The notes under the pieces were generated by a model that did not search any database, was not told where the DNA came from, and saw only the letters and a program-made list of their open reading frames with translations. A program made the translations under genes and the position numbers. A DNA stretch of 64,000 nucleotides from Baylisascaris procyonis (taxonomy: Eukaryota > Nematoda > Chromadorea > Rhabditida > Ascarididae): positions 186,001 to 250,000 of the forward strand of contig JAZARR010000079.1 in assembly GCA_037389465.1 (NCBI GenBank), written 5' to 3'. Position 1 is the first letter of the stretch, and the number at the start of each line of letters is the position of its first letter. Positions 25,001 through 41,815 of this stretch are shown in pieces.

Positions 25001-28000
25001 TCAACTGGCAACGCCAACACAGTTGGATTTCAGATGCAACATGTAGATGTCGCTGAAAACATTTGAGTGAGGTGGGGAAAAAAATACGCTTTTCAACATG
25101 CACAGAGTGAATTATCTAGTATATTTGAGCAGTTGGCAGAATGGAGCCTTGCGCATGTTCCAAAAACCAGCGCTCATTGAACCCTGCTTATAAACAAATC
25201 AACGTGTGGGGTCTCTGCGTATTGCAAAGCGACGTGCAAAAATATCTGACTGCAGATTTGATCAGCGTCTAGCACTTTTGGCTACAAGCGTATGCCCTGA
25301 ATATGGGTTGTCTTTAATATTATATTCCAATAAAAAGCGTTAGGTCTGGTTTCACTGAGGTGCCTAAAAGTGAGGATTTTTTTGCTTTTTGACGCCTGGC
25401 GAAATAGGGTCATTTAAAAGTTTGACCCCTTATCTCCGAAAGCAGCACAAAAAGGGGTTGAACTGGTACATCTGCACATCGTACCTTTCGAATTTGAGCG
25501 CTGCAGTTCTGCAGACACGTTGGATTAGGATCTTCTTGTCACTTTGGGGCGGACCCGTTGTCGTCATAATGCGCGAGCGATTTACGAACCCCATTTACCT
25601 CACATCTTAAATTAGGTTTCCAGCTATTCCTCTAATCTGAAGGAGTGTTAATTGACCAGTGCGTATAGCAAACTTTTCATTTTCCATTTTTGCCGAAAAC
25701 GCGCTGTCTACGTGTTGAGTGCCGAGTGGAACACATTACCCCTTTCTTTCAGGCATAACCAAAAACATTGATCTGTGCTGTTGTTGGTGACCATGAAAAC
25801 AAAAAGTTATTTAGCAGAGTAGTAGGGTATGATTCAAAATAGTGAACAAGGTTTTCTCAATACTGATTGACGAGTAGATCGTAACCTGCTCGAAATAAAA
25901 GGATGGTTTGCTTTGAGCATTATTAATGAAGAGGTCACCGAAATATTCAGAAGAAAGGGAACGGGAGGAAAATGGTGGCCGTTTTACACGTCAAGCGGAT
26001 ATTTCATTTTATGAGATAATGCAGTTTTTGTCACATTAACTTCATATCGTATCAAATGACTGCTTCTCATTGAATGAAATTTTTTCATTTATATAGTATG
26101 AGGCGTTTCTACCAGTTAAGATATTTGCTTGATTGAGTGTGACCGTTAGCAGAAATGGTTCCTGTGAGAACAAAAATGGTTCACGTCGATAGAATTGCTT
26201 CAACTTGCAAAAGAATTCCTTTCTTTTAATTGTTCGCGAAAAATGGGGAGAGACACAGAGTGGAAGGAATGTGCTCACTTCGATTCCTCCTTATTCTCAG
26301 TGAAATGAAGCGTTGATCGAGCAGTCGATCTTTCGTCAGCGCTGATAAAGAAAGCTGCCTGAAAAATCTTGTGGTATGTTGGAGCAGTTTTCATTAAGTT
26401 AAGACGTTGCCAACGGTTTTTCTTGCATGTGAGCACCCTTCTTTGCTTTCCTCTGTAATATGTGGATATGTAGAAATTGGTGGCCAGCATATGTTTTTGC
26501 ATTTCTACCTACATGTCTCAGCGTGAACTGTTCATCACTTTTAAGAAATTCGGAAATCTCAAATGCCAAAACATATCAACGGAGAAATACGGCAAATTGC
26601 TGGGGAATGGCAATCAGATGTTGCCTTTATGGACAATTCACAATGAGTCAAGAAATATATTTTGGTTCCTAACATTTTTGATAATATTAGCGTGTATAGC
26701 AACTAGTTTTACTAATATATCAACGCTGCTGACACGTCAGGTCGTCGCCATACATGCTGCAGGGAGTCACAGAAACGTGTCACTCTTAAACAGCGGTCAC
26801 TCTGCGGACTTCTATACGCCTTTGATGTACGTCGAGTATAACGCTTTCAGGATCCTCAAGCCTCATACGATCTGAACGACAACGATTCTGATCCAATGCC
26901 AACATTCGATGAACTGAACAGGTTTCAAATTTATTTAGTTCCTGCCAGAATGGATCACTTCAACGGAGACGAAATCATCATTCATAGCATCGCTTCATAA
27001 ATATCATTATATGACGGTAATTATAAATTAGCCACGATGAAGTCTATTTATTCACTGCTGTATTCGATACCTTTTCTTTCGAGGTACTTTTGACTAATGA
27101 TTCTTTATAATTTTGACGTATATGGCAAAAGCACACTCAGGAGGAGAAGGACAACAGGTAGAGGACTGCTATATTCTAAAAGCATGTAGAAAGATAGCAG
27201 AAAGTGACAAGTAGCATTTAGCGTCATACTCACTGCCCTCAGGTCCTTTTCTGAAAAATTTTCTGGCCATGGGCATACAACACTGCATTTCATCTTCTGT
27301 CGCTTCGCTAGCTACACAATTCTGCTTGCCTTCGAGGGACTGCTGAAACTGACGACTTTTAGAAATGATGTGGTTGAAGCAGGTTTCGAATTTCGTGGGA
27401 TTTTTATTTTCCACTCGTTTTTTGCGGTTTGTCGATGGATTTAGCAGAACAAATTAATAAGCGGTAGATGTGTTTGTATGTGCTGGGCCATGAAAAAATA
27501 GCTGCTTTCAAAAACGGATGGCTTTCAGTGGGGTTTTAAAGAGCAAATGTTATGTGTTTGACCTTCTCATCTGTGGTCAAGCGCTCTATATGATTGTTTT
27601 GGCGGTATCTGACATATTGGATGGCCGGGAACAATCGTTATCCTTGAACAAAAATGCAAAGGTTGTAGTTTGGTAAAGCGAAAATGGAGTTATAGTGTTT
27701 GCAGGCATGGAACACGTTGTGCAGGTGAAATAGCGATGGCACCGAATAATTCGTTTTGCGGAGTTGGCATTGCATACGGAGCTTCCATTGGCGGTGAGTT
27801 ACTTTGCGAAATCAATTCCCTAAGTCGAAATCATTTATCAGTCAATGAGTTCTTTGACAGTTCTTTTTTTTTTGACAGTTCATTTATCAGTTCTTTGACA
27901 GTTTTTCGTCATCGTCAGTTTTGTCTGTTCATTAGTAAAGTGACTACGCGTCTTATCGTCCCAAAAAAACAGCATTGCAAAACTTATGTTCAGAGGACTT

Positions 28001-31000
28001 CTTATCAGGTTCTGGTGCCAAAGTCCCTTCAGCGCAAGGATGCTGCAGGCTTGCGTCGATGAACATAAATAAACAACTGTGATGCTGAAAGTTTCTGGTA
28101 CGGAGAGTTCCTCTCGGATGGTTGGCTATGCCAGCCTTAGTCATGGACGTTTATTTCTTATTTACTTCGATGTTGACTTGTTGACTTTGGATCCTACTAG
28201 AAGAAGTCGATTCTTCTTGGAACAGACTACTGAAAACAGAATCTGATTGGAGTAAACTCTTAGGTTTACCCTTTTTTGTCATATTTTTGGCGCTCCATTT
28301 GGGATTTACTTGCAGGTGATGCGGTAAATGAATGAGCTTGCTGCCTTTGAACGCTAGGTACTTTTCAGATAAACTGTGTTCTAACAGTTTCCTTTTGGGT
28401 CTTATACAGGATAAATAAAGTCGGAAGAACCATGCCGCACGCATTTCTTGCAGAGAAGAACTGCGCTGATTGAGTTACCGTGTTTCTCAGAATGGAATCC
28501 TTCCTCAGCACAAATTTCTCTCGAGTAAAGCAGTTCTTTCGGCAGCCCGTGAGAAGTCGACAGACTTTTTACATTTCCGTAAAATGATTGAATATGTAAA
28601 GCCAAAGGCAGTCCACTTGTGTATGTCAGCGACGCAAAGAGCAGTAATGGGAGTGGGCATTAATCAAAACAAACCAAAGGTGAAGAAATCGAAGTAACGA
28701 CGCATTTATCGATATTGTCGTGACATCATCAACATTCTAAGAGTAGCAACAGTCAATGAAAAACTGCTTTGGGATGATACAAAGGCGCGCGAAAAATGGC
28801 ATCAATTTTGAAGGCGGATTAGGAAAGTCGCGAAGGATTCTCAAAGCATCGGATAAAACGTGGTCAGGGCAACGCTCCCAGTTTGTTCGAGATTGGCTCA
28901 CGGGTGCGAGAAATACTGGCTTTCACAAATATTCCCACATATAAGTTTTTAAGAAAACACTTCTTGGAAACTGCCGAGAAAGTGTGCACCCGGAAGTTTT
29001 GCCAAGAGTTATGAGAGTGTACGCATATCCGTCATCGTAATAACTTCACAGGAGTGCGAATGCTGGATGGCAAAATTACTGACCGCGTTGAGGCTGAGGC
29101 GTTGAGTTTCAACTACGACCACATCGATATTTATTCAGCTAGTTGGGGGCCAAACGACGATGGTAAAACCGTAGAGGGACCAGGCAGGCTTGCGCAGGCG
29201 GCCATTCTCAAGGGAATACGGCTGGTTAGTACCCTTATAAGCCTATTTGATGCTGTTCATTACTTCTGAGGTAGTAATTGCCTTCAAAGTGGCTCACTGC
29301 TCATGAAAGTTGCGAAAGCAGTATTTAGGAACAGGGTGAATATTCCTGACAGTTTATCATAAACGTAGGAACTGATACGGGCTTTACGCTCGGGGTTCCG
29401 AGTTCATCGCTGTGAGCACCACTTGATACACTTACGTCGGCAACGAGAGATGATCATTTTATGTGGCTTTCCTTATTGACACGTTTCTGTACAAAGAAGA
29501 AAACTCTTCATCCAACCCGGCAAAGCTATTGACTTGATGGGCGCGAAGCCTCTCATACGATGCTCTATCTAGTGTTTATCAGATCCTGTCATTTGAGGAT
29601 TCTTCAAGGATGTAAATATTGCAACGATATGCGGCAGAATGATTTATTCGCTCACAAGTACGCTTACGTACTAGTTTAATCAAACATCAGATCTTTCACG
29701 AATCATCACTTTTATTATACATTGGTGGGGAAACGATTTCTTTGGGAGTAAGTCTTTCTTTACACTGGTGGGAACAAACACTAAGTCAAGAAGTTTCTTT
29801 AAGAGCATGCTGTTGCCGCGAAACTATTGCGATGCTTGATGAATTTGGAATTCGTAGAATTCGCTTTCCGCGACAAATATTTCCCAAAATCTTCATATGC
29901 AGTTGCTTTCCAAATGTTTAATGCCGTAAATGTTATGACAGTTTAAATAACTGGGTCCTTTCTGAGCCACAGAGGCGCCAGAAATTGCTTTGCGAAGACA
30001 GATGCGATTCTTTTGAAAATTCTCCTGTTTTTAGTAACGATGATATTTTGGCGAAGTTATAGTCCTAATGTCTGGAGAACATTTTAGCAGCAAACATTTC
30101 TTTAAACGAATGACTGCCTTAATACGTTGGGTTGTTGGAGGGTCGCAATGGCAAAGGTGCGATATATGTGTGGGCTTCGGGTAACGGTGGTCTTAAAGAC
30201 GACGACTGTGACTGCGATGGCTACACTGATAGCGTGTACACATTTTCGGTGTCGAGTGCAGCGGAAGACGGCACATTTCCTTGGTACGGTGAAAAGTGTG
30301 CTTCTACGCTAACTAGCACGTACTCGACTGGTTCAAACAATAAACGCATGATCGTAAGCAATTTTTATTCTCACTGTTTGTGCGTAGCTTTTTGCGCATA
30401 ATTTAGGCCGACCATTCTTTTGATGTTTGTCTTGCTTCTAAGCACAAGGCATGAAAAGGGAATGAGCAAGTACGGATCCTTTTGAGAAAAAAGCCAGCAA
30501 ATTCCGCTGATAGTACTTCATATTTGAACCATAATTTTCATCTGCTTTCATGCTTGTATTGGATGATCTCTGCAGATCAATTAAAAAATTTGAACATCGA
30601 TGGGGAAGAGAGATTAAAATGAAGGCAAAAGGGCGAGAAAATATGGAGTAGAAAACTGCAAGTTAGTTTTCTTTACCTGCTCCCATGCCTATTTTCGGTA
30701 ATCTCTTCATGAGATCATTGCTTAACTTTTTATTGCCTGTTTGGAAGAAATGGGTGTTCCTCAGTACCTCGGCAATGGCACTTTCTGAGTTATTTGTGAA
30801 GCAGTAGTGGAATTTGTGAGAAACTAAAGAATAAAGGTTCTTCTCTTTACCTATGGTGATCTCACTCCCGTGGGACATATGAATTCAGATGACGACGGAC
30901 ATTGGCAACGGATGCGCACAGGATCATTCCGGCACTTCTGCATCGGCTCCGATGGCCGCTGGTATTATTGCGCTGGCTTTGGAAGCCAAGTATACTTTTG

Positions 31001-34000
31001 AATTTGAACTGCTTCTATGTATTCATATCCTGGCTGAGTGTTCAAATTGTTATCGTTTGGTTTCGTACAGTGTAGGGATCCCTTCGTCATTCCTCCATCT
31101 ATAAAGTGTGACATGACTTCTTCTGTATTGAATGCAACTCTCTTTCATCATGAAACTTTTGCTTACTGAGAATTCCTTCATTTACACCATGTTCTTTATG
31201 GAACTATATTGGCTCTAAAAGATCTTCAGATTTTTAGTCCGTCGTTGACGTGGCGCGACGTGCAGCACATTGCGGTTTGGACTGCGGAACCTGAGCCATT
31301 GCTGAAAAACAACGAAGGCTGGGTCAGAAACGCGGCTGGACTTTATGTGAACTCGAGATTCGGTTTCGGTTAGTATTTCTTATCGCCGATAATTTCGAAA
31401 GAGAACTCAGTCGAACGAACTCAGTTGAGTGCTAATTTTTTCAGGATTGATGAACGCGTTCAGCTTTGTGATGGCAGCGCGCAGCTGGATCAATGTGCCA
31501 CAACAGCGTATTTGCACGACAATATTTCCTAGTTTCACAAAACGGTGACTTTTATTTGCGTTTTGAAATTTAGTTCTATCTCTTCTCAGATATTCACATT
31601 CTGCATCGAAAGTTAGCTCACCAGAGAGAAACTCCTTTTTCTGAGGTTAGTGAGGATATATGCTCGTATGTTTTCAATAATGCTGTTTGTTTAAAGGCTT
31701 GAGGTTGCTTCTTAATTCAGTCCCTCATACGAGAGATTTTAAAGAGTACAACTGAGAGATATACTTTCCGAAAATAGGAGAGCGGGAAATTTATAATTAA
31801 AGTTTTATGCATACTGACAGTTGATGAATATAAGGCAACTTCATAAGTGGGACGCTGAAATATGTGGAATTGAGCTCAAAATTTTTGCCTTGCAATATTT
31901 TCCTCTCCATGTGTGGCAGTTCACATTCATTACATCCATATGTTCTTTATGAGATTTTTATGCTGACATCGAAACTTTCATGAAACTTGTGGCTGAAAGG
32001 CAACCAAACGTCTGCTCGAGCAGTGTTGATTGAAATTGCTCTTTTCTTTCTAGTAATGAAGACAGGCTGCTTAAACCGTGGCTGATTGAAAGTTATCAAC
32101 ATCTTTTAACAGGGTCCTATAGTCATTGCAATCACCAAGGACCTACTTGTTTCGGATTTTCTGTGCACTGTGATATGTATTCAGATCGATAAGCGATACC
32201 AGCGGAGCGATAATCAATTTTCGTACTGACGCATGCGCTGGTCAGGTCAATGAGGTGAACTACCTCGAACATGTGCAGCTCGTACTTGACATTGTTTACC
32301 CCATCCGGGGGCACCTCTCGATCTTCGTCGTTTCGCCACAAGGTATTTCGATTGTCTCTCTTTCTCCAACTTGAAAAAACGTTGAAAGTGAACCGTTTTA
32401 TGGGTGGCTTCCAAATAATCCGGAAAACAAATCGTTTTCACTTTCGGTAATTTGCATCTGAAGGTGCATTGTGGTGGTGGCATCATGCCCGTAGTGTATT
32501 TTTTATGTCAATTGCAGAACGGTTCATTTTATTTGAAAATGAAATTCCAGCAGAATGGCTGTCGTGAACACTCAAACGACTGTCCCGTTGCACTCAAAAC
32601 GACTGTCCTCTTGCGGCTGTCACTATTGCCAGCCGAAGGTTTTGTTTTGTTGGCGGTGAAATTTATAAAATGGCAAAGAATTCTATTGCAGTGATATAAT
32701 ATTTGCTTCCAGCATATTTCATTTTCTTTTTCCATACTTTTGTTGTTTTCTTTAAGAGATTCTCCAAACATTGAAGCGTATAAAAAATATCCCCTTTCAC
32801 TTCTCGTACACGGACCTCATGTCTATACATACATACGTGTTGTATGCGCATGTACTTGTCTATTCGGCAGTTCCAGCTTGGGAGGAAAGTGAAGGTACAG
32901 CTATGGTTTTGTTGCATAGACTGCAAAATAAGATCCCTAACCCACTTTTCGAGTTGATGCGCCAACATCTAAAAGAAGCGTACGGTATCTTAGTCATTTG
33001 TTGGTTTCAGTTTATCAGCTCGCGTCTTCATATGATTGAAGGCCGCGCATCATGTCCAGTAATGTGATATTCTTTTACCCCTATTTGAACATATTGATAT
33101 GTAATGTGTAACCATTTGTACAGATTGCGCCTGTCGCAGATTAAAAACATTAGGTCGAAAGTTTCGCCGCTAAGCGGAATCATCACTGATTGTGTAAAAG
33201 AATTTGCAGTCGTTTCAGAGGTCTGAATGATGCCGGTTAGCAAACTGTTGGGAGATGCAGGAAGGGAGGTAAGAAAGAAACGTATCGAACAATCAGACAA
33301 GTATGGGGGAGAAAGAAAGTGGGTAAGTGGATGGAAGAAAACAAGAAAAGTGGAGGAAGGGACGGGGAAATATGGAAATAAACTTTGACGGCACAGCGTG
33401 AAAAATAGGTTTTCTAGGCACAAGGACGCAGCTTCTTAAGGTAAGACGTGAAGACAAGTCTCCAGCCGGCTTTCGCCATTGGCCATTCATGTCTGTACAT
33501 ACATGGGGTGAAAATCCAAAAGGCGTGTGGCAGTTGGAGGTTGACGATAAGGTAAGAATTTACAACGTGAATTCGATCCAAGGGCTCACTCCCTTGCACG
33601 TTTTCATCCACCTCATATCCGTTAAGACGAGAAACAGGCGCTGACGAGGAACAGAATTGCCTTCTGCTGCCGCACGCAGACGAGAAATCAGCGTGTAGGA
33701 GTTAACATAAACGATTTTTTTCGAGTTATTCCTCAGCTATGTCGCGCGGTTGTTCTGACGACGTTCTCCTCATATAACACTCAGCAGCGTACAAGACTGT
33801 CTAGTGATTCTACATATTTTGATAAAGAAAAAATAATCCATGGCATCAGCGAAACATTTCGGTTTTGACATTGATTTGGTGGTGATATATGTGTTAATGC
33901 TGCATTCTGTTTTCTGTTTTCGAATTTAGAACTGCAGGCGAATGCAATATGTTTGAGCATTCGAAGCTGCAGTACTGCAATGAAATGATTAGTGAACTTA

Positions 34001-36093
34001 AAGTTTTCTCGGACGGTGGAACAGTTTCCGCGCTTCCTTGAAGTGATTTATACGCCTTTAATTCTCCCTACAGCCTCTCATCTTTAATGCCGAGGAAGTT
34101 GAAACCTTTCAGACGACGTTTTGTTTACTGCACTCCAGAGATTAAAATACTTCACAAAGGCAATCGCGGCAGAAGTTGCTGAATGCCACGAATTGAGACA
34201 TTTGGAAAGTGTGTTTTGCCTATTTCGAGACGCCGAAACCAACCAGATATGCTGCGTCTCATGTGATTTTGTTTCACTTTTGCGAGTTCATCTATTACAG
34301 TGGCAACTGTTTTATGTTTATAGCCCTCTCTGTCAGTATGTGAACCTAAGTGTGTAGCGTTTTCCCAGCAGTTTATGGGAAAGATGGGATGTAAAGATCG
34401 GCTGAGAGGAGAAACTGTAGAATCTATGCGTTTTGACATTCACCCTCATCAATTCTTCACTTTCTATGCCATGGAATGTAACTGAGATGTGAGACGTGGT
34501 ATTTATAATTTTTGGCTGCTAAAGAACGGTGCCTTTGTGAATTAAGCCTTACTGGTTGATGAGGCCTCAAAATAGCCTCTTTACATTAACAGAATTTTTG
34601 CGCATGAGCCTGTCTTTCAGTAAGTGAAAATTTGCAATGTAGAGGTGTGGAACATAGTTTGCATATGCGGATTGAGGCTTATAGATATGTCTCCCGATAA
34701 CTCATCCGGACAGCATAAATGGATGGACTCTGGCAGGTTTGGGACTGTTTATCAGCTACTTAACTCAGCGACCAAATCTGTCTTTCATGATAGAAATTGT
34801 AATCGAAGAAGCCATTGCATTCGAGTTGAAACAACACATCTGGTAGTCGTGCATTAATGTTTGTTGCTTGTCAAAAACTACTGTGAAAGCCCAGTCTATA
34901 TCTTCACTCACATCTTCACTCCCGAAATTCATAGTACCATTTCGAGCGAGATTTCCAGAGCAAGTTCCGAGATTTAGTCTGAGCTCGATTCACGAAATGA
35001 CCTACGTAGTCTACAACGACGTTTATCTCTTATCTCACGAAGATTTCTCTTCTACAATGTTTTTTTTTTTTCAGAGTGGACGCATGGAAGGAATCAACGG
35101 TATTATTAACAATATAACACTGGTCATCTATGGCACCACCGAACAGCCCGCCCACTACGAAACACCGAGCCGACGTGACGTGCGGGACGATTTCGTCACT
35201 AATAATCGAAAAGATATCGATGTAAGAATAAATTCTCAGACATTTCCGGTTGACCAGAAGACAGGAAAGGTGGCTTCATTTCTTGCTTCAGAGCAAGTGA
35301 AGGACGATGCAGCAAGCACGAGTTTTCCACCTGAACAAGGAGTAAAATGAGAAGTGAGGAATTCCTCAACTAACCTGCGTCTACAAGAAGATTGTGACCT
35401 TTCCATCGGTGCTACTAGGTGTTTTCATCGCTCACCATATCTACAATACCCCTCGAATTTTCAAGCGTGATTCGAATTACCTTATCCGAAACATTCAGAT
35501 TAAAAACTTATCCAAAAACATTCAGATCTGCTTCTGTTTTCATTCTACGACATGTATATCCTGAAGCACAGCCATTTTAGTAAATGCTTTCTCCTGCTAC
35601 CGCGAGACTTTTCCTATAGATTTAAATGATCAACCATTTTGTCCGATGTTTTGAAGTCTCCAGTACAATACAATCAAAAATCCTCTACCGAAGGATTTTT
35701 GAGGTGGTGGCTAAGAGACAGTATTTTGTGGTTATTTTGAGCTGTCAGAATGGTAAAAGTTCTCAGGGAACTTTGAGGTGTTTTTTAGAAAATGATTACT
35801 GGAAAATTAGCAGCGGTTTCGATGAACAAATTTCGACAGCATACTGCCCCTTTTCAGGCCTTCTTGTTAAAATTAATAGACAAAAACCATCTTTGCATGA
35901 TTGACGTCCACCAAAAGAACACACCGAACTTCAGGACTTGTGGTTGCAACGGGTGAAGCGTCTGATAAACGACCGAACTCTTCAACGTGCTGATTACATC
36001 AACGGGGCGATGCGCTATTTGGACGCCGTCAATCAACTCAGAAAGCGCAGCACTCTGCAGTCATATACTGTTTCTGAATTTCTCTCGCGCTAA
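12833..36093 (+). CDS. kpc-1: Kexin/subtilisin-like proprotein convertase, complete 17-exon gene
   Basis: The product is a Ca-dependent serine endoprotease of the secretory pathway that cleaves prohormones and proproteins after basic sites. The exons (listed separately) sum to 2241 bases, 746 residues plus TAA, with every intron phase agreeing. Domains in order: signal peptide (about 1-20), helical extension (21-63), prodomain (64-147) with an internal HRHKR site (114-118) and the autoprocessing site RRRKR (143-147), S8 catalytic domain (about 156-490) with D201, H240, N341 and S414 (GTSASAP), P domain (about 508-625), and a C-tail rich in basic pairs. There is no Cys-rich furin repeat and no membrane segment, unlike BLI-4/furin. 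Blocks such as [16 protein letters not shown] are strikingly like vertebrate PC1/3, and C. elegans KPC-1 has similar length and plan, hence the symbol; AEX-5 is the main alternative. The oddity is RGH in place of the RGD of the P domain. A trans-splice acceptor 2 bases upstream supports the start. Confidence 0.9.
13022..16768 (+). other. kpc-1: Convertase intron 1 (3.7 kb)
   Basis: No exon or domain recognised. Open frames on both strands at 16240-16524 mirror each other and have no recognisable content. Confidence 0.5.
16769..16876 (+). CDS. kpc-1: Convertase exon 2: prodomain, first half
   Basis: 36 codons, phase 0 both ends (TTTTTAAG acceptor, AGG|GTGAGT donor). YDNEWAVEV...[19 protein letters not shown] matches the convertase prodomain pattern in which an NxWAVxV strand is followed by a helix and GFxxxG. 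Confidence 0.85.
17549..17647 (+). CDS. kpc-1: Convertase exon 3: prodomain, middle
   Basis: 33 codons after GACTTGCAG; donor CGT|GTACGG chosen because only this phase-0 border joins to the next exon as ...SNYR-VVWAEQQ. It contains the secondary cleavage site HRHKR, with His residues nearby as in the pH-sensing prodomain loop of furin. Confidence 0.8.
18422..18523 (+). CDS. kpc-1: Convertase exon 4: propeptide junction
   Basis: 34 codons, phase 0 both ends. [15 protein letters not shown] is the end of the prodomain with the primary autocleavage site after R147; [12 protein letters not shown] is the start of the mature protease. Confidence 0.9.
19460..20700 (-). mobile_element. CR1-type non-LTR retrotransposon remnant in intron 4
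   Basis: On the minus strand, N- to C-terminal parts run from high to low coordinate: [18 protein letters not shown] (about 20490-20560, the usual start of the RT domain) followed by RRTLEKV, then [20 protein letters not shown] (about 19830-19920), and a C-terminal piece around 19500-19640. Stops and frameshifts throughout show an inactive copy. The orientation is opposite to the host gene. Confidence 0.65.
20988..21245. repeat. Segment bounded by 25-bp perfect inverted repeats
   Basis: atatatatgttggatgtttt... at 20988-21012 is the exact reverse complement of 21221-21245. The enclosed DNA contains the minus-strand tRNA-like copy. It may be the footprint of an insertion or a foldback element. 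Confidence 0.6.
21082..21152 (-). tRNA. tRNA-like sequence (anticodon-loop GGC), probable SINE head or pseudogene
   Basis: An A-box (TAGCTCAGTGGTAGAGCA) and a GGTTCG B-box are present, with anticodon stem CTCGC/GCGAG and loop CCGGCGA, which would read Ala (GGC). The T-loop is shortened (5 instead of 7 bases), position 33 is C rather than T and the acceptor stem has mismatches, so it is probably not a functional tRNA. Confidence 0.45.
21370..21440 (+). tRNA. tRNA-like sequence (anticodon-loop GGC), probable SINE head or pseudogene
   Basis: Same layout as the minus-strand partner: A-box, anticodon stem CTCGC/GCGAG with loop CCGGCAG, T-stem ACGGG/CCCGT with a 6-base loop. The acceptor ends GTCGCGG and CTGCGGA pair imperfectly (first pair G-A). 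Probably non-functional. Confidence 0.45.
22331..22432 (+). CDS. kpc-1: Convertase exon 5: start of catalytic domain
   Basis: 34 codons after [32 protein letters not shown] leads into the catalytic Asp in the next exon. There is an N-glycosylation sequon NVS at residue 171. Confidence 0.9.
22433..26850 (+). other. kpc-1: Convertase introns 5 and 6, no other gene seen
   Basis: Apart from the micro-exon at 23535-23579 no supported coding segment was found. Open frames such as 24701-24970 and 26477-26875 lack domains and borders that fit the gene. Confidence 0.5.
23535..23579 (+). CDS. kpc-1: Convertase exon 6: catalytic Asp exon
   Basis: A 15-codon micro-exon, [15 protein letters not shown], between CTTGCAG and TAC|GTAAGT. 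D201 of DDG is the catalytic aspartate. Confidence 0.92.
26851..26921 (+). CDS. kpc-1: Convertase exon 7: calcium-site loop
   Basis: Phase 0 to 2, encoding [21 protein letters not shown], the Asp-rich Ca-binding loop seen in this position in kexins and furins (SYDxNDxDxDPxP). Confidence 0.92.
27705..27793 (+). CDS. kpc-1: Convertase exon 8: catalytic His exon
   Basis: Phase 2 to 1. The first base completes Arg, then [11 protein letters not shown] with catalytic H240 and the following [12 protein letters not shown] block; donor G|GTGAGT. Confidence 0.93.
27833..27906. repeat. Short duplicated motif in intron 8
   Basis: The unit tttatcagt...gttctttgacagtt occurs twice in about 75 bases, with an extra ttttgacagttc copy between. 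It looks like local slippage duplication. Confidence 0.6.
29052..29224 (+). CDS. kpc-1: Convertase exon 9: substrate-binding region
   Basis: Phase 1 to 0. [26 protein letters not shown] and PGRLAQAAI are the most conserved convertase blocks. [16 protein letters not shown] is the PC1/3-like form. Confidence 0.95.
30141..30353 (+). CDS. kpc-1: Convertase exon 10: oxyanion-hole exon
   Basis: 71 codons, phase 0 both ends. [17 protein letters not shown] carries the oxyanion-hole N341; [20 protein letters not shown] follows. The acceptor GTTGGAG is pyrimidine-poor but the frame and homology demand it. Confidence 0.93.
30889..30989 (+). CDS. kpc-1: Convertase exon 11: catalytic Ser exon
   Basis: Phase 0 to 2. 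[21 protein letters not shown] holds nucleophile S414. Confidence 0.95.
31238..31368 (+). CDS. kpc-1: Convertase exon 12: end of catalytic domain
   Basis: Phase 2 to 1. [18 protein letters not shown], then [18 protein letters not shown], the standard end of the catalytic core. Confidence 0.95.
31445..31544 (+). CDS. kpc-1: Convertase exon 13: catalytic/P-domain linker
   Basis: Phase 1 to 2. [23 protein letters not shown] matches the linker of the family (LxxAxxxVxxAxxWxxVPxxxxC). Confidence 0.92.
32185..32342 (+). CDS. kpc-1: Convertase exon 14: P domain, first part
   Basis: Phase 2 to 1. [18 protein letters not shown] then [13 protein letters not shown]. The family has RGDL here; H551 replaces Asp. 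Confidence 0.93.
33418..33551 (+). CDS. kpc-1: Convertase exon 15: P domain, second part
   Basis: Phase 1 to 0. [20 protein letters not shown] matches the P-domain core; donor AAG|GTAAGA. Confidence 0.95.
33552..35074 (+). other. kpc-1: Convertase intron 15
   Basis: No supported exon found. It ends in a strong T-tract before the exon 16 acceptor. Confidence 0.5.
35075..35341 (+). CDS. kpc-1: Convertase exon 16: P-domain end and C-tail
   Basis: 89 codons from TTTTTTTTTCAG to [26 protein letters not shown] ends the P domain, and an acidic/basic tail follows. A stronger in-frame donor (GAT|GTAAGA) exists at 35221, so residues 655-694 may be optional. Reading through gives only two more residues before TGA at 35348-35350. 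Confidence 0.8.
35935..36093 (+). CDS. kpc-1: Convertase exon 17: C-terminal tail
   Basis: 52 codons plus TAA after CGAACTTCAG, phase 0. It encodes an amphipathic helical tail with the basic sites QRVKR (699-703) and LRKR (729-732). In-frame TGA just upstream of the acceptor shows this is not an extension of a longer ORF. It is assigned to the gene by phase, position and similarity in style to the PC1/3 C-tail helix. Confidence 0.65.
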   Translation, partial: DLWLQRVKRLINDRTLQRADYINGAMRYLDAVNQLRKRSTLQSYTVSEFLSR

Positions 36094-41814
<5,721 letters not shown>

Positions 41815-41815
<1 letters not shown>

